Assembly (NCBI GenBank): GCA_945827465.1
Contig: CALZOH010000032.1
Location: 1 to 18,670, forward strand
Direction of reading: 5' to 3'
DNA: 18,670 bases
Source: an uncultured Prevotellaceae bacterium
GTDB taxonomy: Bacteria; Bacteroidota; Bacteroidia; Bacteroidales; Bacteroidaceae
The position numbers and the translations under genes were made by a program. Positions 7,409 to 14,574 of this stretch are shown piece by piece (position 1 is the stretch's first letter; every line of letters starts with the position of its first letter). The notes under the pieces are model-generated. The model was given only the letters and a program-made list of their open reading frames with translations, made no database searches and was not told where the DNA came from.

Positions 7409-7834
7409 ATGTTACAACCTAAAAGAACTAAATATAGAAGACCGCAAAAAGGTCGGAGTAAGGGAAATGCTCAGCGCGGTAATCAACTTGCGTTTGGCAG
7501 TTTCGGAATAAAGAGCCTTGAAACGGAGTGGTTGAATAGTCGTCAACTTGAGGCCGCCCGTGTCGCTGTTACAAGATATATGCAGCGTGAAGGTCAAATT
7601 TGGATTCGTGTTTTCCCGGATAAACCTATTACTAAAAAGCCCGCTGATGTGCGAATGGGTAAAGGTAAGGGTGATCCCGTTGGTTTTGTTGTGCCTGTTA
7701 CACCTGGTCGTATTTTATTCGAGGTAGAGGGTGTACCGTATGAGGTTGCAAAGGAGGCTTTGCGTTTGGCTGCGCAGAAACTTCCTGTGACAACTAAATT
7801 TGTTGTTAGACGTGATTACGATAAAAATGCTTGA
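7409..7834 (+). CDS. rplP: 50S ribosomal protein L16 (uL16)
   Basis: L16 helps position the A-site tRNA acceptor arm and is a late-assembly protein of the large subunit. The 141-residue product starts MLQPKRTKYRRPQKGR and has the signature QIWIRVFPDKPITKKPADVR at about residues 63-82, then MGKGKGDPVGFVVPVTPGRI. Length is typical (136-144). The start codon follows rpsC after only 5 bases, and the stop lies 5 bases upstream of the rpmC ATG, so the three genes are closely coupled. Confidence 0.97.
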   Translation: MLQPKRTKYRRPQKGRSKGNAQRGNQLAFGSFGIKSLETEWLNSRQLEAARVAVTRYMQREGQIWIRVFPDKPITKKPADVRMGKGKGDPVGFVVPVTPGRILFEVEGVPYEVAKEALRLAAQKLPVTTKFVVRRDYDKNA

Positions 7835-7839
7835 TTGAT

Positions 7840-8034
7840 ATGAAGAGTTCAGAGATAAGACAAATCCCTACTGGTGAATTAACTGAAAGACTCGAAGCTG
7901 AAGTAAATAATTATGAGCAGATGCTTCTGAATCATTCTGTTTCTCCCTTAAATGATTATTCCAAAATCAAGTCAACTCGTCGTGATATTGCCCGTATTAA
8001 AACGGAATTACGTCAGAGAGAACTTAATAAATAA
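7840..8034 (+). CDS. rpmC: 50S ribosomal protein L29 (uL29)
   Basis: L29 is a small two-helix protein near the tunnel exit, next to L23. The 64-residue product starts MKSSEIRQIPTGELTERL and ends RTELRQRELNK-like (IKTELRQRELNK), the usual closing motif. The ATG at 7840 was chosen over the in-frame TTG at 7831, because the family begins at MKxxEIR and the TTG would overlap the rplP stop codon. The protein is almost entirely helical and charged. It lies 5 bases after rplP and 11 before rpsQ. Confidence 0.95.
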   Translation: MKSSEIRQIPTGELTERLEAEVNNYEQMLLNHSVSPLNDYSKIKSTRRDIARIKTELRQRELNK

Positions 8035-8045
8035 ATTTTATTTCT

Positions 8046-8303
8046 ATGGAAGAAAGAAATTTAAGAAAAACAAGACAAGGTGTGGTTTTGAGCAATAAGA
8101 TGGATAAAACCATTGTTGTTGCAACCATTTTCAAGGAGAAACATCCTATATATGGAAAGTTTGTTTCCAAGACGAAAAAGTATCACGCTCATGACGAGAG
8201 TAATGATTGCAATGTTGGTGATACAGTATTGTTGATGGAGACCCGTCCCTTAAGTAAGACTAAGAGATGGAGAGTTGTTAAAATAGTAGAAAGAGTTAAG
8301 TAA
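8046..8303 (+). CDS. rpsQ: 30S ribosomal protein S17 (uS17)
   Basis: S17 is a primary 16S rRNA binding protein with an OB-fold that helps start 30S assembly. The 85-residue protein begins MEERNLRKTRQGVV and carries the signature SNKMDKTIVVAT at about residues 16-27. KYHAHDESNDCNVGDTV at about 42-58 is followed by ETRPLSKTKRWRVVKIVERVK. Length matches the family (80-90). The gap to rplN is only 2 bases, so this gene links the S10 and spc segments without a break. Confidence 0.97.
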   Translation: MEERNLRKTRQGVVLSNKMDKTIVVATIFKEKHPIYGKFVSKTKKYHAHDESNDCNVGDTVLLMETRPLSKTKRWRVVKIVERVK

Positions 8304-8305
8304 TC

Positions 8306-8671
8306 ATGATACAAGCAGAATCCAGATTGACTGTAGCAGACAATAGTGGCGCTCGTGAAGCTCTTTGTATCCGCGTTCTCGGTGGAACAAAAAGACGTTA
8401 TGCCTCTGTTGGCGATATTATCGTTGTGTCTGTCAAAAATGTCATCCCATCAAGTGATATAAAAAAAGGTGCAGTTTCAAAAGCCCTTGTCGTTAGAACA
8501 AAAAAAGAAATCCGTCGTCAGGATGGTTCTTATATTCGTTTCGATGATAACGCTTGTGTATTGTTAAATGGTGCCAATGAATTGAGAGGTAGCCGTATTT
8601 TCGGTCCTGTAGCTCGTGAATTGCGTGCCGTCAATATGAAAGTGGTTTCTTTAGCGCCTGAAGTACTTTAA
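8306..8671 (+). CDS. rplN: 50S ribosomal protein L14 (uL14)
   Basis: L14 forms part of the intersubunit bridge to 16S rRNA and is the docking site of the silencing factor RsfS. The 121-residue product starts MIQAESRLTVADNSGAREA and contains GGTKRRYASVGDIIVVSVK at about residues 27-45. It ends GSRIFGPVARELR followed by a short beta-strand tail. Family length is 120-123. It is the first gene of the spc segment and starts 2 bases after the rpsQ stop. A run of eight T residues (8672-8679) follows its stop codon directly. Confidence 0.98.
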   Translation: MIQAESRLTVADNSGAREALCIRVLGGTKRRYASVGDIIVVSVKNVIPSSDIKKGAVSKALVVRTKKEIRRQDGSYIRFDDNACVLLNGANELRGSRIFGPVARELRAVNMKVVSLAPEVL

Positions 8672-8688
8672 TTTTTTTTGAAAGATAA

Positions 8689-9009
8689 ATGAGTAAGTTA
8701 CATATAAAGAAAGGCGATACTGTTTATGTTAACACTGGCGAGAATCGCGGTGCTACCGGTAAGGTTTTGAAAGTGTTTGTTGATAAACAGCGTGCAATTG
8801 TTGAAGGTGTAAATATGGTTAGTAAAAGCCGCAAGCCTGATGCAAAGCATCCTCAAGGTGGTATTATCAAGCAGGAAGCTTCTATCCATATCTCTAATTT
8901 GAATGTGGTTGATCCGAAAACAGGTAAGCCTACACGTATTGGTCGTAAATTGAACGAAGAAGGAAAACTTGTTCGTTATTCTAAGAAATCAGGAGAGGAG
9001 ATTAAGTAA
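8689..9009 (+). CDS. rplX: 50S ribosomal protein L24 (uL24)
   Basis: L24 starts large-subunit assembly by binding the 5' end of 23S rRNA, and it lies close to the tunnel exit. The 106-residue protein has a KOW motif near the N-terminus (IKKGDTVYVNTGENRGATG, about residues 5-23). VEGVNMVSKSRKPDAKHPQG follows at about 38-57, and SIHISNLNVVDPKTGKPTR at about 65-83. Length is typical. Its TAA stop shares one base with the rplE ATG, and its last codons happen to contain AGGAGAGGAG (8991-9000), which could serve as a ribosome binding site for rplE. Confidence 0.97.
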   Translation: MSKLHIKKGDTVYVNTGENRGATGKVLKVFVDKQRAIVEGVNMVSKSRKPDAKHPQGGIIKQEASIHISNLNVVDPKTGKPTRIGRKLNEEGKLVRYSKKSGEEIK

Positions 9010-9563
9010 TGAGTAATACAGCACAATTAAAAAATGTTTACGCAGAGCGTATCGCTCCTGCTTTGATGAAGAAGTTTAACTATTCTTCTTCGATGCAGAT
9101 CCCAGTCCTTAAGAAAATTGTGATTAATCAAGGTTTGGGTGCTGCTACTGCAGATAAGAAAATTGTTGACGTTGCAATTACTGAATTGAGCGCTATTACC
9201 GGACAGAAAGCCGTTGCTACAGTGTCTCGTAAGGACGTTGCTAACTTCAAATTGAGAAAAAAGATGCCTATCGGTGCTCGTGTTACTTTGCGTCGTGAAC
9301 GTATGTATGAATTTCTTGAGAAGTTGGTAAGAATAGCTCTACCTCGTATTCGTGACTTCAAAGGTATTGCTGGAAAATTCGATGGACGTGGTAATTATAC
9401 GCTCGGCATTGAGGAGCAAATTATCTTTCCTGAGATTAATATCGATTCAATCGAGCGCATCCAGGGTATGAATATTACTTTTGTTACTTCAGCTCCTACT
9501 GATGAAGAAGGTTATGAGTTGCTGAAGGAGTTTGGTTTACCTTTTAAAGACGCTAACAATTAA
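9009..9563 (+). CDS. rplE: 50S ribosomal protein L5 (uL5)
   Basis: L5 binds 5S rRNA together with L18 and contacts the P-site tRNA and S13. The 184-residue product carries the conserved KKIVINQGLGAATADKK at about residues 35-51 and SRKDVANFKLRKKMPIGARV at about 78-97. The diagnostic loop is GRGNYTLGIEEQIIFPEI at about 125-142. Length is as expected (178-190). The start codon overlaps the rplX stop (TAATG), with GAGGAG 8 bases upstream inside rplX. rpsN follows after 5 bases. Confidence 0.98.
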   Translation: MSNTAQLKNVYAERIAPALMKKFNYSSSMQIPVLKKIVINQGLGAATADKKIVDVAITELSAITGQKAVATVSRKDVANFKLRKKMPIGARVTLRRERMYEFLEKLVRIALPRIRDFKGIAGKFDGRGNYTLGIEEQIIFPEINIDSIERIQGMNITFVTSAPTDEEGYELLKEFGLPFKDANN

Positions 9564-9568
9564 TTTAT

Positions 9569-9871
9569 ATGGCAAAAGAATCAATGAAGGCTCGCGAAGT
9601 GAAGAGGGCCAAACTTGTTGCTAAGTATGCTGAGAAACGTGCCGCTTTGAAGGATATTGTTAATAAGTCAAACGATCCCGTTGAAGCTTATGAAGCTGCT
9701 AGAAAATTGCAGCGTATTCCTAAAAATGCTAATCCTATTCGTCTCCATAATCGTTGTAAGATTACTGGTAGACCTAAGGGCTACATTCGTCAGTTTGGCC
9801 TTTCTCGTATCCAGTTCCGTGAGATGGCTTCAAGCGGTTTAATCCCAGGTGTTAAGAAAGCAAGCTGGTAA
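9569..9871 (+). CDS. rpsN: 30S ribosomal protein S14 (uS14), zinc-free long form
   Basis: S14 is a late-assembly protein of the 30S head, close to S3 and S10. The 100-residue product begins MAKESMKAREVKRAKLVAKY and ends RIQFREMASSGLIPGVKKASW. The core LHNRCKITGRPKGYIRQFG keeps only one of the four cysteines found in the short zinc-ribbon form, so this is the C-minus type that needs no zinc. Both length and sequence match Bacteroidetes S14. It lies 5 bases after rplE and is followed by a 53-base spacer containing a small hairpin. Confidence 0.97.
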   Translation: MAKESMKAREVKRAKLVAKYAEKRAALKDIVNKSNDPVEAYEAARKLQRIPKNANPIRLHNRCKITGRPKGYIRQFGLSRIQFREMASSGLIPGVKKASW

Positions 9872-9892
9872 GATTTTAAATTTATTAATATT

Positions 9893-9908
9893 GTCGGGCT
9901 CTCCCGAT
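9893..9908 (+). promoter_or_regulatory. Small hairpin in the rpsN-rpsH spacer
   Basis: TCGGG (9894-9898) pairs with CCCGA (9903-9907) around a 4-base CTCT loop, with a possible G-U pair at 9893/9908. The flanks are AT-rich and may extend the stem weakly (TTAAT 9885-9889 with ATTAA 9911-9915). It ends 17 bases before the rpsH ATG. No T-run follows, so it is unlikely to terminate transcription. A processing or translational control role is possible but not shown. Confidence 0.4.
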
Positions 9909-9924
9909 TAATTAACAAAATTAT

Positions 9925-10320
9925 ATGACAGATCCAATAGCAGATTATTTGACAAGACTTCGTAATGCGATTCAAGCTAAACATCGCGTTGTTGAAGTTC
10001 CTGCGTCAAATTTGAAAAAGGATATTACTAAGATCCTTTTCGAGAAGGGCTATATCCTCAATTTTAAATTTATTGAGGATGGCCGTCAGGGCATTATAAA
10101 GATAGCCCTGAAGTATGATACAGCAAACAAGGTAAGCGCAATTCGCTCTTTGCGTCGTGTTTCAACCCCAGGTTTGCGTAAGTATACGGGTTATAAAGAT
10201 ATGCCCCGTGTAATTAATGGTTTAGGTATCGCAATTATCTCAACATCGAAAGGTGTGATGACGGATAAGGAAGCTGCTGAGCTTAAGATTGGTGGTGAGG
10301 TACTATGTTTCGTATATTAA
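9925..10320 (+). CDS. rpsH: 30S ribosomal protein S8 (uS8)
   Basis: S8 organises the central domain of 16S rRNA and is the translational repressor of the spc operon in E. coli. The 131-residue protein starts MTDPIADYLTRLRNAIQAKH and has the typical ending ISTSKGVMTDKEAAELKIGG, then EVLCFVY. This is the GGExLCxV motif that binds helix 21. Length matches the family (130-133). It sits 53 bases after rpsN behind a small hairpin and 18 bases before rplF. Confidence 0.98.
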   Translation: MTDPIADYLTRLRNAIQAKHRVVEVPASNLKKDITKILFEKGYILNFKFIEDGRQGIIKIALKYDTANKVSAIRSLRRVSTPGLRKYTGYKDMPRVINGLGIAIISTSKGVMTDKEAAELKIGGEVLCFVY

Positions 10321-10324
10321 TTTT

Positions 10325-10330
10325 AGGAGG
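10325..10330 (+). promoter_or_regulatory. Canonical Shine-Dalgarno AGGAGG before rplF
   Basis: AGGAGG lies in the noncoding gap after the rpsH stop, with an 8-base spacer to the rplF ATG. This is an ideal placement for pairing with the 3' end of 16S rRNA. The other start codons in the window are preceded by AT-rich sequence without such a motif, which is normal in Bacteroidetes, where the anti-Shine-Dalgarno is known to be occluded on the ribosome. This site therefore stands out. Confidence 0.75.
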
Positions 10331-10338
10331 AGTAATAA

Positions 10339-10908
10339 ATGTCAAGAATAGGTAAATTGCCGATTAACATCCCTGCAGGTGTTACTGTTACATTGCAGGA
10401 TAATGTAGTGTCTGTTAAAGGACCAAAGGGTGAATTAAGCCAAATGGTACATCCTTCCATTATTGTTGCGATTGATAATGGCGTAATCTCTTTTAATGTA
10501 GATGAGAAGTATGATGGCGTTAGTGAAAAGCAGAAGCACGCCTTTCATGGCCTCTACCGTGCTTTGGTAAACAATATGGTAGTAGGTGTTTCTCAGGGTT
10601 ACAAAAAAGAAATGGAGTTAGTAGGTGTTGGATATCGTGTTTCCAATGAAGGTAACCTGATAGAATTCTCTTTAGGTTATACTCATCCTATATTTCTCCA
10701 GTTGCCCAGCGAAATTACTGTCGTAACTAAGTCAGAGAGAAATAAACGTCCTTATATTTCGTTGGAGTCTTGCGACAAGCAGCTTTTAGGCTTAGTTTGT
10801 GCTAAGATTCGTTCTTTCCGTATGCCGGAGCCCTATAAAGGTAAGGGTATTTTGTATGTTGGTGAAGTTATTCGTCGTAAGTCTGGTAAAACAGCCGCTG
10901 CCAAATAA
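10339..10908 (+). CDS. rplF: 50S ribosomal protein L6 (uL6)
   Basis: L6 lies near the GTPase-associated centre and the sarcin-ricin loop, where elongation factors bind. The 189-residue product begins MSRIGKLPINIPAGV and has two repeated alpha/beta RNA-binding domains. The conserved LVGVGYRVSNEGNLIEFSLG lies at about residues 94-113, and the C-terminal signature PEPYKGKGILYVGEVIRRK at about 163-181. It is slightly longer than E. coli L6 (177), as usual for the phylum. It is the only gene here with an AGGAGG ribosome binding site in noncoding DNA. rplR follows after 16 bases. Confidence 0.98.
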   Translation: MSRIGKLPINIPAGVTVTLQDNVVSVKGPKGELSQMVHPSIIVAIDNGVISFNVDEKYDGVSEKQKHAFHGLYRALVNNMVVGVSQGYKKEMELVGVGYRVSNEGNLIEFSLGYTHPIFLQLPSEITVVTKSERNKRPYISLESCDKQLLGLVCAKIRSFRMPEPYKGKGILYVGEVIRRKSGKTAAAK

Positions 10909-10924
10909 TTTAAAGAATTAGATT

Positions 10925-11266
10925 ATGACAAATAAAATTGAAAGAAGAACTAGAATTAAATATAGGGTTCGCAATAAAATTTCGGGTACGGCTGACTGCC
11001 CTCGAATGAGTGTTTTCAGAAGCAATAAGCAGATTTATGTTCAGATCATCAATGATGAGAATGGATGTACGCTTGCTGCCGCTTCTTCTCTGTCCTTAGA
11101 TAAAATGCCTAAGAAAGAGCAGGCTGCTAAAGTTGGTGAAATGATTGCAGAGATTGCGTTAAAGGCCGGCATAACAAAGGTCGTTTTTGATCGTAATGGT
11201 TATCTGTATCATGGAAGAGTTCAGGAATTAGCTAATGGCGCTCGCAAGGGTGGACTTAAATTTTAA
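10925..11266 (+). CDS. rplR: 50S ribosomal protein L18 (uL18)
   Basis: L18 binds 5S rRNA and brings it to the central protuberance together with L5. The 113-residue product begins MTNKIERRTRIKYRVRNKIS with the usual basic N-terminus. CPRMSVFRSNKQIYVQIIND follows at about residues 26-45, and the C-terminal FDRNGYLYHGRVQELANGAR at about 89-108. The C-terminus is GLKF, close to the family's G-x-x-F ending. Length is typical (112-120). It lies 16 bases after rplF and 6 before rpsE. Confidence 0.97.
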   Translation: MTNKIERRTRIKYRVRNKISGTADCPRMSVFRSNKQIYVQIINDENGCTLAAASSLSLDKMPKKEQAAKVGEMIAEIALKAGITKVVFDRNGYLYHGRVQELANGARKGGLKF

Positions 11267-11272
11267 TTGATT

Positions 11273-11779
11273 ATGGCAAACAGAATAAATGTAAACGCTG
11301 AAGAGCTCACAGATAAGCTGGTTGCTCTTAATCGTGTAGTTAAGGTTACCAAGGGAGGTAGAACCTTTACTTTTGCTGCAATTGTTGTTGTTGGTGATGG
11401 TAAGGGGGTAATTGGTTATGGTTTGGGTAAAGCTGGCGAAGTTTCAGCCGCTATAGCCAAAGGTGTTGAGATGGCTAAGAAAAATCTCGTTAAAGTTTCT
11501 TTGTCTAAAGGAACTATCCCTCATGAGCAATTGGCCAAATTTGGCGGTGCTGAGGTCCTGCTTCTTCCTGCTGCTCCTGGTACAGGTCTTGTAGCAGGTG
11601 GAGCTATGCGTGCAGTTCTTGAGAGTGTAGGTGTGAAGGACGTTTTGGCAAAATCTAAAGGTTCTTCTAATCCTCACAATTTGGTAAAGGCTACTGTCAG
11701 TGCTCTTCTTCAGTTGAGAGATGCTAAGACAGTTGCAGAGAATAGAAACATCAGTGTCGAAAAAGTATTTAGAGGTTAA
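11273..11779 (+). CDS. rpsE: 30S ribosomal protein S5 (uS5)
   Basis: S5 works with S4 in decoding fidelity and in mRNA unwinding at the entry tunnel. The 168-residue protein has the N-terminal double-stranded-RNA-binding-like domain with LNRVVKVTKGGRTFTF at about residues 19-34, where spectinomycin-resistance changes occur in other bacteria. No deletion is seen there. GDGKGVIGYGLGKAGEV and the C-terminal VLAKSKGSSNPHNLVKAT follow. The ATG at 11273 was preferred over the in-frame TTG at 11267, because Bacteroidetes S5 proteins start near this point and TTG is not needed. rpmD follows after 2 bases. Confidence 0.96.
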   Translation: MANRINVNAEELTDKLVALNRVVKVTKGGRTFTFAAIVVVGDGKGVIGYGLGKAGEVSAAIAKGVEMAKKNLVKVSLSKGTIPHEQLAKFGGAEVLLLPAAPGTGLVAGGAMRAVLESVGVKDVLAKSKGSSNPHNLVKATVSALLQLRDAKTVAENRNISVEKVFRG

Positions 11780-11781
11780 TC

Positions 11782-11958
11782 ATGGCAAAGATCAAGATCA
11801 AACAAGTTAAAAGTCGTATTGGCGCTCCTAAGACACAGTGCCTTACGCTTGATGCATTGGGACTAAAAAAACTCAATCACGTTGTTGAACATGAGGACAC
11901 TCCCTCTATTCGTGGTATGGTTCAGAAAGTTCATCATTTGGTGACCATTGTTGAATAG
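11782..11958 (+). CDS. rpmD: 50S ribosomal protein L30 (uL30)
   Basis: L30 is a small surface protein of the large subunit. The 58-residue product (MAKIKIKQVKSRIGAPKTQC at the N-terminus) has the family pattern of a basic first strand with KSRIGAPKTQ, then LDALGLKKLNHVVEHEDTPS, and ends with VHHLVTIVE. Length is exactly as expected for bacterial L30. The reading frame is complete, from ATG at 11782 to TAG at 11956-11958. It sits 2 bases after rpsE and 15 before rplO, its usual place in the spc operon. Confidence 0.96.
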   Translation: MAKIKIKQVKSRIGAPKTQCLTLDALGLKKLNHVVEHEDTPSIRGMVQKVHHLVTIVE

Positions 11959-11973
11959 TAAAAAGTATTATAT

Positions 11974-12420
11974 ATGAAATTACATAATTTACAGCCTGCT
12001 GAAGGTTCAACACATTCTCGTCGTCGAATCGGACGTGGTCCCGGTTCAGGATTAGGTGGAACTTCTACTCGTGGTCATAAAGGTGCAAAGGCTCGTTCTG
12101 GTTACAAGAAGAAGATCGGTTTTGAAGGCGGTCAGATGCCATTGCAGCGTCGTGTTCCTAAGTCAGGTTTTAAGAATATTAATAGAGTTGAATATAAAGC
12201 TATCAATTTAGGCGTTCTTCAGACCTTGGCAGAGAGCAAAAATTTGTCTGTCATTACTGTTCAGTCTTTGATAGATGCTGGTTTCATTTCTTCAAAGCAA
12301 TTAGTTAAAATTTTGGGAAATGGTTCTTTAACCACTAAGGTGAATGTTGAGGCCCATGCTTTTTCCAAATCTGCTGAGGAGGCTATTAAGGCTCTCGGCG
12401 GTAATGTAACCAAACTTTAG
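11974..12420 (+). CDS. rplO: 50S ribosomal protein L15 (uL15)
   Basis: L15 is a late-assembly protein that threads a glycine-rich basic N-terminal arm into the large subunit. The 148-residue product shows this arm clearly: GSTHSRRRIGRGPGSGLGGT at about residues 11-30, then RGHKGAKARSGYKKKIGFEGG and MPLQRRVPKSGFKN. The globular C-terminal half ends ALGGNVTKL. Length is typical (144-150). Only one base separates its TAG stop from the secY ATG, which points to translational coupling between ribosome and translocon genes. Confidence 0.97.
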   Translation: MKLHNLQPAEGSTHSRRRIGRGPGSGLGGTSTRGHKGAKARSGYKKKIGFEGGQMPLQRRVPKSGFKNINRVEYKAINLGVLQTLAESKNLSVITVQSLIDAGFISSKQLVKILGNGSLTTKVNVEAHAFSKSAEEAIKALGGNVTKL

Positions 12421-12421
12421 G

Positions 12422-13765
12422 ATGAAGAAAATTATCGAAACACTAAAGAATATTTGGAGAATCGAAGATCTTCGGGCGCGTCTTCTCATTACGACTCTTT
12501 TTGTAGCGATATACCGCTTTGGATCATTCGTGGTTATACCAGGTATTGATTCCAATCAGTTGGCGAAGTTGCATGAGCAGACAAGCACGGGCTTGATGTC
12601 ACTCTTGAATATGTTTTCAGGAGGTGCATTCTCCAATGCTTCTATTTTTGCCCTTGGTATTATGCCTTACATTTCTGCATCTATTGTGATGCAGTTGTTG
12701 GCAGTTGCTGTTCCTTATTTCCAAAAGATGCAGCGTGAGGGTGAAAGTGGACGCCGCAAGATCAACCAATTAACGAGATATCTTACCATCGGCATTTTGC
12801 TATTCCAGGCTCCATTATATCTGATTAATCTGAAAGCGACAGCTGGGTTGGCAATTAATCCTTCTATCAATTGGACTTGGTTTTTGCTTAGTTCAACACT
12901 GATTTTAGCTGCCGGAAGTATGTTTATTCTTTGGTTAGGTGAGCGTATTACTGATAAAGGTGTTGGTAACGGTATATCGATCATTATTATGATTGGTATT
13001 ATTGCTCGATTACCTCAAGCCTTGACTCAGGAAGCAGTTACTGCCTTAACGTCTCCTGGCGCTGGTGGTTTGATTCGTTTCTTGTTTGAAATTATTGCCT
13101 TGCTGTTGGTAATTGCTGCAGCCATTCTTTTGGTGCAGGCTACTCGTAGAATCCCCGTTCAATATGCAAAACGTGTTGTAAATAACCGTCAATATGGTGG
13201 TGCGCGTCAATACATTCCTGTAAAACTTTTTGCAGCAAATGTGATGCCTATTATCTTTGCTCAAGCATTGATGTTTATTCCTATCACTATGGCGAGTTAT
13301 GGAGCTTCTGAGAATTCGGGCTATGTCCTTCGTAGTTTTATGGATGTTAATAGCTTCTTATATAATTTTGTGTTTGTAATGTTAGTTGTTGCTTTCACAT
13401 ATTTTTATACAGCTATTACTCTGAACCCAGTTCAGATGTCCGAAGAACTGAAGCGTAATAATGGTTTTATTCCCGGAGTTAAGCCTGGTAAGGCAACGGC
13501 TGATTATCTTGACAACATCATGTCGCGCATTACACTTCCTGGTGCATTGTTTATTGCATTCATAGCTATTATGCCCGCATTTGCAAAGTTGTTTGGCATT
13601 AATCAATCTTTTGCTCAATTTTTCGGTGGCACATCCCTCCTGATTTTGGTGGGTGTTGTGTTAGATACTTTGCAACAAATAGAAAGTTATCTGCTCGTTC
13701 GTCATTACGACGGTCTTTTAAGTGCCGGTCGTACACGTACTCGTGGCAGTGTAAATCCCTATTAG
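12422..13765 (+). CDS. secY: Protein translocase channel subunit SecY
   Basis: SecY is the inner-membrane channel through which proteins are secreted post-translationally by SecA or inserted co-translationally. The 447-residue product has about ten hydrophobic segments. Family motifs include FGSFVVIPGID near residue 33, FSGGAFSNASIFALGIMPYI at about 66-85 (plug and TM2), and ITDKGVGNGISIIIM in the middle. RRIPVQYAKRVV marks the cytoplasmic loop that binds SecA and the ribosome. The C-terminus ends RTRTRGSVNPY. It starts one base after rplO and is followed by map after 7 bases. SecE and SecG, its partners, are not encoded here. Confidence 0.98.
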   Translation: MKKIIETLKNIWRIEDLRARLLITTLFVAIYRFGSFVVIPGIDSNQLAKLHEQTSTGLMSLLNMFSGGAFSNASIFALGIMPYISASIVMQLLAVAVPYFQKMQREGESGRRKINQLTRYLTIGILLFQAPLYLINLKATAGLAINPSINWTWFLLSSTLILAAGSMFILWLGERITDKGVGNGISIIIMIGIIARLPQALTQEAVTALTSPGAGGLIRFLFEIIALLLVIAAAILLVQATRRIPVQYAKRVVNNRQYGGARQYIPVKLFAANVMPIIFAQALMFIPITMASYGASENSGYVLRSFMDVNSFLYNFVFVMLVVAFTYFYTAITLNPVQMSEELKRNNGFIPGVKPGKATADYLDNIMSRITLPGALFIAFIAIMPAFAKLFGINQSFAQFFGGTSLLILVGVVLDTLQQIESYLLVRHYDGLLSAGRTRTRGSVNPY

Positions 13766-13772
13766 TTAGTCA

Positions 13773-14567
13773 ATGATTTATCTGAAGACAGAGGATGAAA
13801 TTGATTTGTTGCGTCAGGCAAACAGATTAGTTGGAGCAACTTTGGCTGAAGTTGCCAAGTTTTTGCGTCCCGGTGTTACAACACGCCAGATTGATCAATT
13901 GTCGGAAACCTTTATCCGTGATCATGGGGCAATTCCAACATTCAAAGGTGTTCCTAATGCAAACGCAGATCCTTTTCCCGCCTCTGTCTGTACTTCTGTC
14001 AATGAGCAAGTAGTTCATGGTATTCCCAATGATATACCTTTGCGCGATGGTGATATAGTATCAGTTGATTGTGGCGCTCTTCTTAATGGGTTCAATGGTG
14101 ACTCTGCTTACACATTCTGTATTGGTGAAGTTTCAAGCGATGTGAAGCAGCTGCTTAAGGTTACCAAGGAAAGTCTCTATTTGGGAATTGATGCCGCTAT
14201 TGCTGGTCGTAGAATTGGTGATATAGGTTATGCTGTTCAGAGCCATTGTGAAAAGTTTGGCTACGGTGTTGTTCGTGAGTTAGTCGGTCATGGAATTGGC
14301 CGTGAGATGCACGAAGATCCTATGGTTCCCAATTTCGGCCATCGTGGGAATGGTCCCATCATAAAAAATGGTTTATGTATTGCAATTGAGCCTATGATTA
14401 CGATGGGTAGTCGTGAGATTTATGTTTTGGATGACGGTTGGACTGTTATTACTCGAGACCGGAAACCTGCAGCTCATTTTGAACATACAATTGCTGTACA
14501 CCATGGCAAGGCTGAGATAATGTCCTCATTTGAGGAAGTAGAAAAAATTGAAGGTAAAATATATTAG
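13773..14567 (+). CDS. map: Methionine aminopeptidase type I
   Basis: This metalloprotease removes the initiator methionine from nascent cytosolic proteins whose second residue is small. The 264-residue protein is the short type Ia form without an N-terminal zinc-finger extension. The five metal ligands are present: Asp99 (VSVDCG), Asp110 (FNGDSAYTF), His173 (GHGIGREMHE), Glu206 (AIEPMI) and Glu237 (HFEHTIAV). His82 in VVHGIP and His180 are the expected substrate-binding histidines. It lies between secY and infA, 7 bases from each, the usual arrangement in Bacteroidetes and Firmicutes. This places removal of the first residue alongside ribosome production. Confidence 0.98.
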   Translation: MIYLKTEDEIDLLRQANRLVGATLAEVAKFLRPGVTTRQIDQLSETFIRDHGAIPTFKGVPNANADPFPASVCTSVNEQVVHGIPNDIPLRDGDIVSVDCGALLNGFNGDSAYTFCIGEVSSDVKQLLKVTKESLYLGIDAAIAGRRIGDIGYAVQSHCEKFGYGVVRELVGHGIGREMHEDPMVPNFGHRGNGPIIKNGLCIAIEPMITMGSREIYVLDDGWTVITRDRKPAAHFEHTIAVHHGKAEIMSSFEEVEKIEGKIY

Positions 14568-14574
14568 TTAAGAT

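Noticed and set aside
7831..7839. TTG start for rpmC giving three extra residues
   Set aside because: It would overlap the rplP stop, and the family N-terminus begins at the ATG at 7840.
11267..11272. TTG start for rpsE
   Set aside because: The ATG two codons later gives the family-like N-terminus, and no evidence favours the upstream codon.
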